From the IMG/VR virus record IMGVR_UViG_3300027733_000003, positions 1-57,955 of that record: 57,955 nucleotides of DNA; one strand, given 5' to 3'. Source of the DNA: a virus. This document shows, in pieces, positions 1 to 8,959 of the stretch (the stretch's first letter is position 1; each line of letters begins with the position of its first letter). Below the pieces are notes generated by a model. The model worked only from the letters and a program-made list of their open reading frames with translations, made no database searches and was not told where the DNA came from. A program made the position numbers and the translations under genes.

Positions 1-127
1 ACAGAAAGCTTCATTGGCATTGCCCAAAGGGGAGCGTTACCGATTCTGCTGAACTACTGGGGAGCGCACACTGGTAGAGCAAGCGGTGGAGACAAGATGA
101 ATCTCCAGAACTTACCAAGAGGCGGCG
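1..127. repeat. Left copy of the 127-bp terminal direct repeat
   Basis: Bases 1-127 are identical to 57829-57955. A perfect end overlap of exactly 127 bases is what a de Bruijn assembler with k=127 leaves on a circular contig, so I read it as an assembly join and not as a biological terminal repeat. Joining the copies keeps the DNA polymerase frame open, since position 57829 is the first base of a codon and so is base 1. The unique genome is then 57,828 bp. Confidence 0.9.
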
Positions 128-972
128 CACTTCGTAGATCAATCATTGCACCCAAGGGACATGTGTTGGTGGCGTGTGACTCAGCGCAGATTGAAGCACG
201 TGTTGTCGCATGGCTTGCGGGGGAAGCTACTCTTCTAGAAGACTTTCGCAAGGGTGAAGACATCTACTCTAAGTTTGCCAGTAGTGTGTACAACAAGACC
301 GTGACCAAGGCTGACAAGATTGAACGATTCGTCGGTAAGACTTGTATTCTTGGCCTAGGTTACGGCATGGGGGCTGAGAAGTTTCAGAACACCTTGAAGA
401 TCGGCATGGGTGGTGTGTCGGCTGACATAAGTATTGAGGACGCCAAGCGAGTGGTCACGCTGTACAGAAACACCTATCATAGAATTTCTCAGCTATGGAA
501 TGAATGCACCAAGGCGCTGGACAGAATGGCAAGGGGGAATGAGTACTTCTTGGATGTAGGACTTCAGCTACGCTGTGACAGCAGTGGCGTTCTATTACCC
601 AACGGCACCATGATCAGATACCCCAACCTACGCAAGACTACCGATGGATATGAGTACGATGGTCGCTACGGCCCTGTCAAGCTGTACGGTGGTAAGTTGG
701 TTGAGAACATAGTTCAAGCTCTGGCCCGTATCGTCGTGTTTGATCAGATGGCAAAGATCGATCAACAGATGCGTCAGCGTGACCGTACCGACGGACGATA
801 CAGAACTGTCCTGACAGTACACGATGAGGTTGTTTGTATAGTCCCAGAGGCTCAGGAGCAGTGGTGCAAAGACCTGATGGTGCATGAGATGTCTATACCA
901 CCACGGTGGTGTGCTGACTTGCCTGTGTCGTGTGAATGTGAATCAGGAAATAATTATGCAGACGCCAAATAA
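1..972 (+). CDS. DNA polymerase I family A, C-terminal (polymerase) part
   Basis: This is the 3' part of the gene that starts at 56956; joined across the circle it encodes 614 residues. It extends the primer during phage genome replication. Numbered in the joined protein, motif A (DSAQIEAR) begins at D351. Motif B runs from about K400 to the tyrosine-glycine pair near 411. Motif C (HDEV) is H565-D566-E567, giving the two catalytic aspartates of the palm. The length suits a phage enzyme that keeps the 3'-5' exonuclease and lacks the 5'-nuclease domain. It heads a replication operon with nuclease and helicase genes downstream. The family call is firm; only the split is artificial. Confidence 0.96.
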   Translation, partial: TESFIGIAQRGALPILLNYWGAHTGRASGGDKMNLQNLPRGGALRRSIIAPKGHVLVACDSAQIEARVVAWLAGEATLLEDFRKGEDIYSKFASSVYNKTVTKADKIERFVGKTCILGLGYGMGAEKFQNTLKIGMGGVSADISIEDAKRVVTLYRNTYHRISQLWNECTKALDRMARGNEYFLDVGLQLRCDSSGVLLPNGTMIRYPNLRKTTDGYEYDGRYGPVKLYGGKLVENIVQALARIVVFDQMAKIDQQMRQRDRTDGRYRTVLTVHDEVVCIVPEAQEQWCKDLMVHEMSIPPRWCADLPVSCECESGNNYADAK

Positions 973-977
973 ACCCC

Positions 978-1005
978 TTGACTTTCTGTACAGGGAGCCT
1001 AACAT
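978..1005 (+). promoter_or_regulatory. Candidate promoter upstream of the nuclease/helicase operon
   Basis: A TTGACT box (978-983), a 16-base spacer and TAACAT (1000-1005) lie in the 75-bp gap after the polymerase gene. The sequence just downstream, ATACACACC, is nearly repeated in the leftward promoter candidates near 43.2 kb. This supports a shared promoter class. Assignment is by pattern only. Confidence 0.4.
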
Positions 1006-1047
1006 ACACACCTACTCCAACGAATTGTGTGTTGGGGATGGAGACCT

Positions 1048-1701
1048 ATGACTGTTCCTGCTTGGACGTATTCTCAGCTTGAGAAATTTGAAACCTGCCC
1101 TCGGCAGTTCTACCACGTGCGTGTCAAAAAAGACTGGGTGGAAGCACCCACAGACGCGACAAAGTGGGGCGAGAAAGTTCACACTGCGATGGAGCATCGT
1201 GTTCTCAATGGCACGGCATTGCCTGAGGGTATGGGTCAATGGGAAGGTATTGCTACCAAGATTGCATCCATGAAGGGGGAGATCAAATGCGAACAGAAGA
1301 TGGCAGTCGACAGTGGCTTCCAACCCGCTGATTGGGGTTCTGCTTGGTCACGTGGTATCGCTGACGTGGTCATTACACACAAGGGCACTGCGTTAATTCT
1401 GGACTACAAGACGGGAAAGCGTAAGCCTACTGAACAGTTGATGTTGTACGCTGGTTATGCGTTTGCTCACTACCCCCAAGTGCAGACAGTGACAACAGGG
1501 TTTGTCTGGCTCAAAGAAAAGAAGATCGACAAGACACCATTTCACAGGTCAGATGTGTCCACGATATGGCTTGAGTTTTTACCCAGAGTGCGTAAACTTG
1601 AGGTGGCATACGAGAAAGACAAATGGTTGGCTAGGCCAAGTGGTTTGTGTAATGGTTGGTGTCCTGTTAAGTCTTGTGAGTTTTACAAGGATAAGAAATG
1701 A
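1048..1701 (+). CDS. PD-(D/E)XK exonuclease, Cas4/RecB-like
   Basis: This 217-residue protein has the layout of the Cas4/RecB nuclease family. An N-terminal segment carries a cysteine (SQLEKFETCPRQFYH, C17). The core LILDYKTGK supplies the aspartate (D119) and lysine (K121) of the nuclease site. A C-terminal cluster (C201, C205, C210) completes the likely iron-sulfur set with C17. Such phage enzymes resect DNA ends in recombination-dependent replication. I chose ATG 1048 because a GGAG box lies five bases upstream; an in-frame ATG at 1027 lacks one. It sits between DNA polymerase and two more nuclease genes. Confidence 0.85.
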   Translation: MTVPAWTYSQLEKFETCPRQFYHVRVKKDWVEAPTDATKWGEKVHTAMEHRVLNGTALPEGMGQWEGIATKIASMKGEIKCEQKMAVDSGFQPADWGSAWSRGIADVVITHKGTALILDYKTGKRKPTEQLMLYAGYAFAHYPQVQTVTTGFVWLKEKKIDKTPFHRSDVSTIWLEFLPRVRKLEVAYEKDKWLARPSGLCNGWCPVKSCEFYKDKK

Positions 1702-1958
1702 CAACACAGTTTATGGGTCGGCACCAATTGGTTGACCGCTTAGCGGCGCAGGTTGGCAATCGTGAAGAAGCAATTAAGATTCTGATTGCACGTGGTCATA
1801 TGAAAGAAGATGGCAAGACACTTACTGCTGAAGGCAAACGACGAGACTCAATGACTGCGGAAGAACGCGCCAAAGATCGTGCGATGAAAGCCAGTGGCAA
1901 CAAGAACCCAAACGCATACACATACGATGCGCAAACGAATAGGGCAAAACTGAAATGA
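1698..1958 (+). CDS. Small charged protein of unknown function
   Basis: It encodes 86 residues and overlaps the nuclease genes on both sides by four bases (ATGA), so it is translationally coupled. The first half (about 1-40) is predicted helical and resembles a small DNA-binding fold; the second half is rich in Lys, Arg, Glu and Asn and probably disordered. I do not recognise the family. Its place between two nucleases suggests an accessory role in DNA processing, which is inference only. Confidence 0.75.
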   Translation: MTTQFMGRHQLVDRLAAQVGNREEAIKILIARGHMKEDGKTLTAEGKRRDSMTAEERAKDRAMKASGNKNPNAYTYDAQTNRAKLK

Positions 1959-2248
1959 CACCCGAAGGTAAAGTTAAGGACGCTGTAAAGAAAGTGTTGA
2001 AGAAACACGGCATCTGGTATTTCATGCCAATGCAGAATGGCTTTGGTGTGGTTGGTGTCCCTGACTTTATCTGTTGCTTTCATGGAATGTTTCTTGGTGT
2101 AGAGACCAAGGCCCCCGGAAAGCGTGAGCAAACAACTCCGAATCAAGATCGCGTGTTGCGTGAGATTGTGGAACACGGCGGGTACACCCTTGTGGTGGAT
2201 GATGCCAAACAACTTGAAGACTACATAATTTTTTTAAGGAGTGAGTGA
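1955..2248 (+). CDS. VRR-NUC domain nuclease
   Basis: The 97-residue protein matches the stand-alone VRR-NUC nucleases common in phages. The pattern GVPDF (D37) followed by GVETKAP (E50, K52) is the PD-(D/E)XK active site of this family, and the C-terminal VVDDAKQLEDYI is its usual last helix. Single-domain versions act as Holliday-junction or structure-selective endonucleases, so a role in resolving replication intermediates is likely. It is coupled by four-base overlaps within the operon. Confidence 0.9.
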   Translation: MTPEGKVKDAVKKVLKKHGIWYFMPMQNGFGVVGVPDFICCFHGMFLGVETKAPGKREQTTPNQDRVLREIVEHGGYTLVVDDAKQLEDYIIFLRSE

Positions 2249-2511
2249 TGAATAAAGGTGGCCCTACCAAAGCAGCGTATGACAAAAAATACGAATCATC
2301 CCCTGAGCAAGTCAAGAAGCGTGAGATGCGTAACCAAGCACGTGCGGAGTTGACAAAGGCTGGCAAAGTATCCAAGGGTGACGGCAAAGATGTCGATCAC
2401 AAGAACATGCTCGATGGCAACGGAACAAACGCCAAGAGTAATCTACGTGCAATTCCAAAAGAACAAAACAGAGGCTGGAGAAAAACGAATGGCGATAAAT
2501 ACGGTTCCTAA
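2248..2511 (+). CDS. HNH endonuclease-like protein
   Basis: This 87-residue protein carries DVDHKNMLDGNGTNAKSNLR followed by an asparagine-arginine pair, the short HNH fold seen in small phage homing or packaging nucleases: D-H in the first strand, then NL and a late N. The N-terminal half is basic. I use ATG 2248 because AAGGAG lies upstream with normal spacing; GTG 2245 is the alternative. The gene overlaps the VRR-NUC stop by one base. It lies far from the terminase genes, so a replication or homing role is more likely than a packaging role. Confidence 0.8.
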   Translation: MNKGGPTKAAYDKKYESSPEQVKKREMRNQARAELTKAGKVSKGDGKDVDHKNMLDGNGTNAKSNLRAIPKEQNRGWRKTNGDKYGS

Positions 2512-2725
2512 TGTTGTTATCCAAAACAGCCCAAGAATAATTTCTTTTTTTGGGCGAGAAGTTCCAAAGGGAGTTATCCATATTGATGTGATTAACAACT
2601 TCGTAAACGACAGCAAGCTCGCTTGTTGGACGACAAAAACAGGCAACCACACAATGCCTATTGACCTAGATAATTTAGATGACAGTTTAACAGCTGTGAT
2701 CGTAACTATGAGGATGACATGTTAG
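2489..2725 (+). CDS. Hypothetical protein
   Basis: It encodes 78 residues from ATG 2489, preceded by GGAG with eight-base spacing. It overlaps the HNH gene by 23 bases and the helicase gene by 7, so it belongs to the same operon. The sequence is a mix of beta-type hydrophobic stretches and ends in an acidic-to-hydrophobic segment. I do not recognise a family. Confidence 0.6.
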   Translation: MAINTVPNVVIQNSPRIISFFGREVPKGVIHIDVINNFVNDSKLACWTTKTGNHTMPIDLDNLDDSLTAVIVTMRMTC

Positions 2726-4284
2726 TTAGGACTGACAAACGAGCACTGATACTAAAACTTCGTAATCCCTCTAGGGTTACTGTTCCCATACCAACTTCCA
2801 AGCTGGTAACTCACAATGGGAATACGTATGTAGCTGTCCCTCACCGGCCAGACGAAGTCAAGGTACTACGTAACCTAGGGTTTAACGCACCAGACCCTAT
2901 GAAGTATTACTACAAATTTCCGGGGAGGTTTGCGCCGTTCGATGCACAAATTGAAACTGCAAATTTTCTTTCGATGCACGATAGAGCGTTCTGCTTAAAC
3001 AGTATGGGTTTAGGTAAAACGGTAACCGCCCTATGGACGTACGACTACATGCGAGATGCAAAGATGGTCAACAAAGTCTTGGTGGTCTGTCCTCTATCCA
3101 CGATGGAAAGAACATGGGCTGACGAAGTGTTCAAGACATTTCCACACCTTGATGCAGTTGTGTTGTATGGCTCACGTGAACGAAGAAAGAAACTTCTAAA
3201 TCAAGACGCACACATCTACATAATTAACACGGATGGTTTGAAAACTATTCATGAAGATTTGAAGAACAGACCAGACATAAACCTCATCATCGTGGATGAG
3301 ATCGCCATGTTTAGAAACTCAAGCACTGATCGTTGGAAGACGCTCAATGAGATTTGTAACAAGCAGTCGCAACGACGTATCTGGGCATTGACTGGTGCGC
3401 CAACTCCGCATGAACCAACAGACGCATGGGCACAGTGCCGCATCGTGTGTCCAACGAACCCTGACGTACCCAAGTACTTCGGTAAGTTCAGAGACATGGT
3501 GATGAAGCAGATCACATCGTTCAAGTGGGTGCCAAGACCAAACGCAGTAGACATCGTCAAGCAAGTGATGCAACCCGCTGTTAGGTTTGCGTTGGATGAC
3601 TGTGTTGATCTGCCCGAACAAATAATGATGTCGCACGATGTGGAGATGACACCTGAGCAGAAGAAGGCATACAAAGCCATGCTGGAAAAACTCATGATGG
3701 AGTATGAAGGCGGCGAAGTATTGGCAGTCAACGAAGCAGTCAAGGCCAACAAGCTTGTTCAGATCGCCTGTGGCGTTGCATATGGCAAAGACGGCGAGTA
3801 CATAAACATTCCAAGCAAGCCGCGTATAGATGTACTCAAGGAAATTATTGAGTCATCTGAAGGCAAGGTACTGGTGTTTGTCCCGCTGACTGGAGTGCTT
3901 GAACACGTGGTCAGAGAACTTGAAAACGATTGGGTAGTGGCATCAATCCATGGCGGCACACCCAAGGCTGAGCGTGATGAAATCTTTGGCAAGTTCCAGT
4001 CGACAAAAGAGCCACATGTAATTGTGGCAAACCCTGCCACGATGAGCCACGGTTTAACTTTAACTGCGGCTACTACTATTGTTTGGTACGCACCCATCCA
4101 CTCAAACGATGTGTACGAACAAGCATGCGCTCGGGTTAGAAGGCCGGGGCAGACTCGCACGACAGTGATTGCTCACATTGCCGCAAGCGAGATCGAAAGA
4201 CGTATTTATTTAAGACTACAAAAGAAACAGAAGCTGCAAGGCTCACTACTGGAATTGATGAAAGGATACGACCCCGACCAGTAA
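2719..4284 (+). CDS. SNF2/DEAD-like superfamily 2 helicase
   Basis: The 521-residue protein has both halves of a superfamily 2 helicase. Walker A is SMGLGKT (about 95-102) and motif II is VDEI (D193, E194). The motif around 215-225 reads LTGAPTPHEP, as in SNF2 proteins (LTGTPI). Motif V is GLTLTAATTIVWY and motif VI is QACARVRRPGQ (from Q468). SNF2-type enzymes translocate on DNA; in phages they are placed with replication and recombination genes, as here. No extra domains are visible. Confidence 0.93.
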   Translation: MLVRTDKRALILKLRNPSRVTVPIPTSKLVTHNGNTYVAVPHRPDEVKVLRNLGFNAPDPMKYYYKFPGRFAPFDAQIETANFLSMHDRAFCLNSMGLGKTVTALWTYDYMRDAKMVNKVLVVCPLSTMERTWADEVFKTFPHLDAVVLYGSRERRKKLLNQDAHIYIINTDGLKTIHEDLKNRPDINLIIVDEIAMFRNSSTDRWKTLNEICNKQSQRRIWALTGAPTPHEPTDAWAQCRIVCPTNPDVPKYFGKFRDMVMKQITSFKWVPRPNAVDIVKQVMQPAVRFALDDCVDLPEQIMMSHDVEMTPEQKKAYKAMLEKLMMEYEGGEVLAVNEAVKANKLVQIACGVAYGKDGEYINIPSKPRIDVLKEIIESSEGKVLVFVPLTGVLEHVVRELENDWVVASIHGGTPKAERDEIFGKFQSTKEPHVIVANPATMSHGLTLTAATTIVWYAPIHSNDVYEQACARVRRPGQTRTTVIAHIAASEIERRIYLRLQKKQKLQGSLLELMKGYDPDQ

Positions 4285-4341
4285 AAACCCCTATGCAGAC
4301 AGTATTGACATCTGGTAACCTCACACCCCCACGGAGATAGT

Positions 4342-4725
4342 ATGAAACTCTCAGAACTCATTGACAAGTACATAGAAATAAGAGACAAGAAGGCGCAACT
4401 CAAAGCTGAGTATGACGTCAAGAAGAACAAGATGGATGACGCTTTGGATAAAATCGAAGCTGTAATCCTCAAGACCTTTGATGCCAGCGGTATGGACTCA
4501 GCAAAGACTGAGAATGGCACTGCATACACTTCTAGGTTGATCACTGCAACAGTGGCTGACCCAGATATATTTATGCAGCATGTCATCGCAACCGAAGCAT
4601 GGCATATGATCGAAAAGCGTTGCTCAAAAGTTGGCGTAGAACAATATAGAGCAGAGCATGACGAAGTCCCCCCCGGCGTTAACTGGCGTGAAGAGCGCGT
4701 AGTTAATGTTCGCCGTTCATCTTAA
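4342..4725 (+). CDS. Conserved phage protein, helical N-terminus
   Basis: The 127-residue protein opens with a charged coiled-coil-like segment (about 1-50, rich in Lys, Asp, Glu), followed by a compact domain with DASGMDSAKTENGTAY and ending in VPPGVNWREER. Proteins with this ending occur next to single-stranded DNA-binding genes in many phages. The function is unknown to me. The next gene begins 16 bases downstream and encodes the putative ssDNA-binding protein, so a joint role is a reasonable inference. Confidence 0.8.
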   Translation: MKLSELIDKYIEIRDKKAQLKAEYDVKKNKMDDALDKIEAVILKTFDASGMDSAKTENGTAYTSRLITATVADPDIFMQHVIATEAWHMIEKRCSKVGVEQYRAEHDEVPPGVNWREERVVNVRRSS

Positions 4726-4741
4726 CCACTGGAGAAAATTG

Positions 4742-5632
4742 ATGTCAAACATCATCCCATTCGACTCGGGCAATCTGCCCTCCCACTTTAAATCTGGCGG
4801 TGCTGTGTCAGTTAACTCTGACTTGACTGCACACGCTGGAGGTGGGTTCCCTGTCATCAGCATCAAAGGTAAAGTATTCGCTATCGTCCGCGATGGTGAC
4901 CGCACAGTCCTGACCAACCCAAAAGACCCTGAAAGTCCTGCCACAAGCATTGAGGTAGTGATCATCAAGGCCAACAAGGGTCTGTCCAAGGTGTATTACA
5001 TCAAGGGCTACCAAGAAGGTGCAGAGGCTACCAAGCCTGACTGCTTTAGTAATGAAGGCGTTAAGCCTGACCCAAGCGTGGAAGAACCCCAGTCCCGCAC
5101 CTGTGCCGTCTGCCCACATAACCAATGGGGTAGCAAGATTGGTGAACATGGTGGTAAGGGTAAAGCCTGTCAAGACTCCAAGCGTCTGGCTATTGCACAG
5201 CCTGACATGCTGAATGACCCCTACCTGATTCGTGTTCCTCCTGCGTCTATCAAGCCGCTGAGCGAGTACGCTGTGGCGTTGGGCAAGCGTGGTGCAGAGT
5301 ACAACCAAGTACTTACCAAGATTTCCTTTGACATGGAAGCTCCAACCTCCAAATTGGTCTTTAAACCCATTGGTCTTTTGTCTGACGCTACGTACAATGA
5401 AGTCAAGGACGCAATCGACAGTGAAGTTGTTCAGAACATTCTGGGTGCTAAGCCGACTGAGCTTCCTATGCTTGAGAATCTGGAGCCAAAGGCTGAGTCA
5501 AAACCTGCACCTGTTGCAGAAAAACCTGCGGTGAAAGCAAAAGCGAAAGTTGAGCCAAAGGCTGAACCAAAGCCAGAGCCTATTGTTGAAGCAGGTGATT
5601 TGAATCTCGATGACTTGAACTTCGACGATTAA
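4742..5632 (+). CDS. Putative single-stranded DNA-binding protein
   Basis: The 296-residue protein has a beta-rich N-terminal half (about 1-180). This half contains a CxxC pair (C121, C124) and a later GKACQDSKR (C142), together a likely zinc site. A Lys/Pro/Glu/Ala-rich linker (about 235-280) follows. The last twelve residues are acidic with a terminal Asp-Asp pair. A flexible linker plus an acidic tip is typical of replication ssDNA-binding proteins, where the tail recruits partners. The call rests on this layout and on the neighbouring helicase and primase. Start ATG 4742 gives the usual N-terminus; an in-frame ATG at 4706 lies inside the previous gene. Confidence 0.65.
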   Translation: MSNIIPFDSGNLPSHFKSGGAVSVNSDLTAHAGGGFPVISIKGKVFAIVRDGDRTVLTNPKDPESPATSIEVVIIKANKGLSKVYYIKGYQEGAEATKPDCFSNEGVKPDPSVEEPQSRTCAVCPHNQWGSKIGEHGGKGKACQDSKRLAIAQPDMLNDPYLIRVPPASIKPLSEYAVALGKRGAEYNQVLTKISFDMEAPTSKLVFKPIGLLSDATYNEVKDAIDSEVVQNILGAKPTELPMLENLEPKAESKPAPVAEKPAVKAKAKVEPKAEPKPEPIVEAGDLNLDDLNFDD

Positions 5633-5712
5633 ATTTTGGGGGGAAAGCGGATGTTGGCGGCATAGCAGTTGCGTGTCGAAAGTCACTTCCAAACGCAGCG
5701 AGTACCCCACCC

Positions 5713-5730
5713 AGCCCTTCGGGGCTTTTT
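5713..5730 (+). terminator. Rho-independent terminator with TTCG loop
   Basis: AGCCC-TTCG-GGGCT is followed by five T's. The 5-bp stem is capped by a very stable UUCG tetraloop. It lies between the ssDNA-binding protein gene and the 83-residue gene, so it probably attenuates and does not end the operon. Confidence 0.75.
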
Positions 5731-5747
5731 GTTTCTGGAGAATACAA

Positions 5748-5999
5748 ATGTCATATGAAATTGATCAGCGCAAAGTTGTCGGAGTTGTCTTAGAAGCCAA
5801 TGGTGCTTTGGGCGACAAAGGTTTTAATCATGGTGAAATCATTCTTGGTCTCTCTGAATTGATAGGACGTGTAATTGTCGAAGCATCAGACACTTCAGTC
5901 CAAGCTGGAGAGTTGATGAAAGTTGCTATCGCACATATGGAGAAGACCATACGTGTGGGCGCTGAAGCTACAGGGAAACAACAAATCACAGCGGGTTGA
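5748..5999 (+). CDS. Hypothetical protein
   Basis: It encodes 83 residues from ATG 5748, with CTGGAG upstream. The sequence is amphipathic and mostly helical (ILGLSELIGRVIVEA, then MKVAIAHMEKTI), with no recognised motif. A longer reading from 5673 would run through the terminator and lacks a ribosome site, so I rejected it. The stop overlaps a possible TTG start of the primase-helicase gene, which implies co-translation. Confidence 0.7.
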   Translation: MSYEIDQRKVVGVVLEANGALGDKGFNHGEIILGLSELIGRVIVEASDTSVQAGELMKVAIAHMEKTIRVGAEATGKQQITAG

Positions 6000-6001
6000 G
6001 C

Positions 6002-8959
6002 ATGGACACACTAACATTTCTTAAAACTATTCTCCCTGAGGATGGCTTCAAGTTTGTTGGTTTAAGTAGGGCTGGGTCTAAGGGTATCGCTCACAAGGCG
6101 TACGACTCATTGGAGTTGATGGCGAAAGCTATTGAGTCTTATGATCGGCAACCGAACCTGACTATTTACCATGCTTGCTGTGCATACAAAGAACCCAGCT
6201 ATGAAGTTACCATAGATGGCGAGGTAAAGACCAAGTACCGTGGCGAACCGAATTGGCTGAAGGTCAAATCGTTCTGGGCTGACATCGACTGTGGCGAACA
6301 AAAAGCTGCTGAGGGGAAAGGCTATGCAACGAAAAATGATGCAGCTAAAGCGATTATTGGATTTTGCCGTGACAATCAATTTCCTGACCCTATGCTTATT
6401 GATAGTGGTGGTGGTCTCCATTGCTACTGGCCACTTACCCGAACAGTGGGGCCTAAATCATGGCGCACCATGGCCAATGGTTTCAAAGCTGCTCTTGCTG
6501 GCGCTGGTCTCATTGTTGACCCTACTAGAACTGCTGATCTGTCTTCGGTGCTACGCCCTGTCGGGAGCCACAATAGAAAGCCCGGACGAGACCCAAGAGA
6601 CGTCAAAGTAAAAACACAACCAAACCCAGTCAGTCCAGAAGATTTCAACAAAGCAGTAGAAGCTGCCGTAGCCAAGTATCAAGTTACGCCACAGAGAACA
6701 ATATCAACCAGCTTAAATGATGACTTGATCTCCGAGTACACAGGGCCGAAGTTTGAATCCTCTGCTCACATCATTGCAGAGAACTGCCAGCAGATGGCGG
6801 TGATGCGGGACACTCAAGGGGATATAGGCTACGAACCATGGCGTGGGTTGGTTGGCATCATCAAGCATTGTGTTGAGGGGCGAGAGATTGCCCATGCGTG
6901 GAGTGAGAGACGAGCAGAAACAGGCCATAGCAATACAGATACTGATGTACGTTATGACTCTTGGAGTACCGGCCCGACGTCCTGTGAGTTCTTTGAGAAG
7001 TCCAACCCTACCGGCTGCGATGGTTGCGTACACAGAGGAAACATCAAGACCCCCATAGTCCTTGGTCGTATTGAACCAACTCCCGAAGAAGCTATTATTG
7101 AAGTCGTTGCAGACGACGAGCTTGTTGAAACAGTTGTTCCAGCTTTCCCAGAGTCCTATGTCTACGATGCTGGACGGATGATTAGGTTTATTAAGGACAA
7201 GGACGGTATCCTTCAACCATATTCATTCTGCCAATCCCTGTTCTACCCAATCCAACGTATTAAAAAGGCAGACCAGACCTTTGCTTCCACGATCAGGATG
7301 CACTTACCCGACAAGCGGATTCGGGATTTTGAGATGGATACCGCAGTACTGGCGTCATCATCTGATCTGCTTAAAGCGTTGGCAAAGTACGAGTTGATGC
7401 CCACGAACAATAAGGATGCAACCATGCACATGACCGCATACATCAAGGACTCTATCCATAAGCTCATGGCTGAGCAACGTGAAACCGATACCCTGACTTC
7501 ATTTGGCTGGCGTGACAACATGAACGGCTTCCTACTGGGAGACAGGCTGTATCACACCGATGGCTCAGTCCGTAAGGTGTTCATTGGTGGCTACGCCGCT
7601 GAGCAGAAGAAAGCTTATCCTGTTCCACGTGGAACATTGAGTGCATACTCTGAAGCCGTCAACTTCGTCTACAACCGCCCAAGCAGTGAGGCCGCACAGT
7701 ATGCGTTCTGTAATGGATATGGGTCGCTGTTATCTCCATTTGCAGAGGACAGTTTTAACGGCGCACTTGTATCGCTTGTAAGTAATCAGTCAGGTAAAGG
7801 TAAAACCACGGTCTGCCGTGCTGCCCTTTATGGTTTGGGAGACGCCAACAACTTGATTTTTGCTGGCAAGCAAGGCGCAACTCGTAACGCTCGGTGGGCG
7901 CTGGTCGGAGTACACAAGAACATCCCCATCGTGTTTGATGAGATGACGGACACAGACCCCGGCGAGATGAGCGACATGTCCTACACGATCTCCCAAGGTA
8001 CGGACAGAGCAAGGCTTACATCCAGTGGCGGCAAGGTCGGGTTTGCAGAACAGCACACTTGGAAGATGAGTCCATGGCTGACGGCCAACGAGGATATGTA
8101 CACGAAGCTGGCGTCTCACAACGCCAACACTCAGGCCGAAGCTGTACGGATGATGCAGATTAACTTCGTCAAATACAACGTACCCATCATCAGCCCAACC
8201 ACCGATGTATCAGACGCTGTCGACCGCATGCGTGAGAACTGGGGCAACGCTGGCGATATGTTTATCAGGTATATCGTCGCACACCAGAAGGAAGTAGCTG
8301 ACTTGTTTTCCAAAGTTGAGAACAAGCTATCTGCATTATTGCCTGAGAGTGAGTACCGTTTCTTTCGCAGTCACGCAGCTTGTACATTGACCGCCGCACG
8401 AATCCTGATTGATCTGAACATCGTGGCTTTTGATTACGACGAACTGGTCAAGTTCACTGTAACCATGATCACAGACTTGGTGGACAACGTAGTGCTGAAC
8501 AACACTACAACCCCCGGAGATGGCTTGAACCGCATGATTCGGGAACTGTCCAGCCGTATCTTGGTCACCAACGAGTATCGTGATCTGCGCACTGACAGTC
8601 GTGGCCCTGAGGACTCAATGTCCAGAATTCAAGGCACAGTGGCTGGTCGTAGGATACTGGGTAGCCAGACATACAAGGACGTCAAGTACGTTGGCAAGAT
8701 GTTCTTGGCCAAGAAAGAAGTGTCGGACTGGTGTTCTAAGAATCGCCTTGAACCCAAGGACTTGATTGATCATGCAGCACTCAGCGGATGGCTTACGATT
8801 TGGCCAGACAAGTTCAACATGGGTAGGGGAACAATCCACTCAACAGGTAGCTGTGGATGCTACGTGTTCGATTACTCAGCGATGGAGGGGGCTGTAGAAA
8901 AAACCAGTGGCCCTGCTCTGGTCAAGACATCTGATTCTGCGGTAGCATCTCAGAGTTAG
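6002..8959 (+). CDS. Primase-helicase (AEP-type primase plus DUF927-like helicase)
   Basis: The 985-residue protein joins primer synthesis and DNA unwinding. The N-terminal part has FWADIDCG (about 90-97, the DxD pair of archaeo-eukaryotic primases) and SGGGLHCYW (about 135-143, the histidine motif). A cysteine group (CEFF...GCDGC) near 320-340 is probably zinc-binding. The C-terminal part has Walker A SNQSGKGKTT (about 594-603) and Walker B VFDEM (D646, E647), as in DUF927 superfamily 3-like helicases. ATG 6002 is used; a TTG at 5996 overlaps the previous stop and is possible. It is the last gene before the strong terminator. Confidence 0.88.
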   Translation: MDTLTFLKTILPEDGFKFVGLSRAGSKGIAHKAYDSLELMAKAIESYDRQPNLTIYHACCAYKEPSYEVTIDGEVKTKYRGEPNWLKVKSFWADIDCGEQKAAEGKGYATKNDAAKAIIGFCRDNQFPDPMLIDSGGGLHCYWPLTRTVGPKSWRTMANGFKAALAGAGLIVDPTRTADLSSVLRPVGSHNRKPGRDPRDVKVKTQPNPVSPEDFNKAVEAAVAKYQVTPQRTISTSLNDDLISEYTGPKFESSAHIIAENCQQMAVMRDTQGDIGYEPWRGLVGIIKHCVEGREIAHAWSERRAETGHSNTDTDVRYDSWSTGPTSCEFFEKSNPTGCDGCVHRGNIKTPIVLGRIEPTPEEAIIEVVADDELVETVVPAFPESYVYDAGRMIRFIKDKDGILQPYSFCQSLFYPIQRIKKADQTFASTIRMHLPDKRIRDFEMDTAVLASSSDLLKALAKYELMPTNNKDATMHMTAYIKDSIHKLMAEQRETDTLTSFGWRDNMNGFLLGDRLYHTDGSVRKVFIGGYAAEQKKAYPVPRGTLSAYSEAVNFVYNRPSSEAAQYAFCNGYGSLLSPFAEDSFNGALVSLVSNQSGKGKTTVCRAALYGLGDANNLIFAGKQGATRNARWALVGVHKNIPIVFDEMTDTDPGEMSDMSYTISQGTDRARLTSSGGKVGFAEQHTWKMSPWLTANEDMYTKLASHNANTQAEAVRMMQINFVKYNVPIISPTTDVSDAVDRMRENWGNAGDMFIRYIVAHQKEVADLFSKVENKLSALLPESEYRFFRSHAACTLTAARILIDLNIVAFDYDELVKFTVTMITDLVDNVVLNNTTTPGDGLNRMIRELSSRILVTNEYRDLRTDSRGPEDSMSRIQGTVAGRRILGSQTYKDVKYVGKMFLAKKEVSDWCSKNRLEPKDLIDHAALSGWLTIWPDKFNMGRGTIHSTGSCGCYVFDYSAMEGAVEKTSGPALVKTSDSAVASQS

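Noticed and set aside
4304-4342. A promoter at TTGACA near 4304-4309
   Set aside because: A perfect -35-like word is present, but no acceptable -10 box follows at 15-19 bases.
5633-5747. Translation of gene 5748 from 5673
   Set aside because: The extra codons run through a terminator hairpin, and the ATG at 5748 has CTGGAG at normal spacing.
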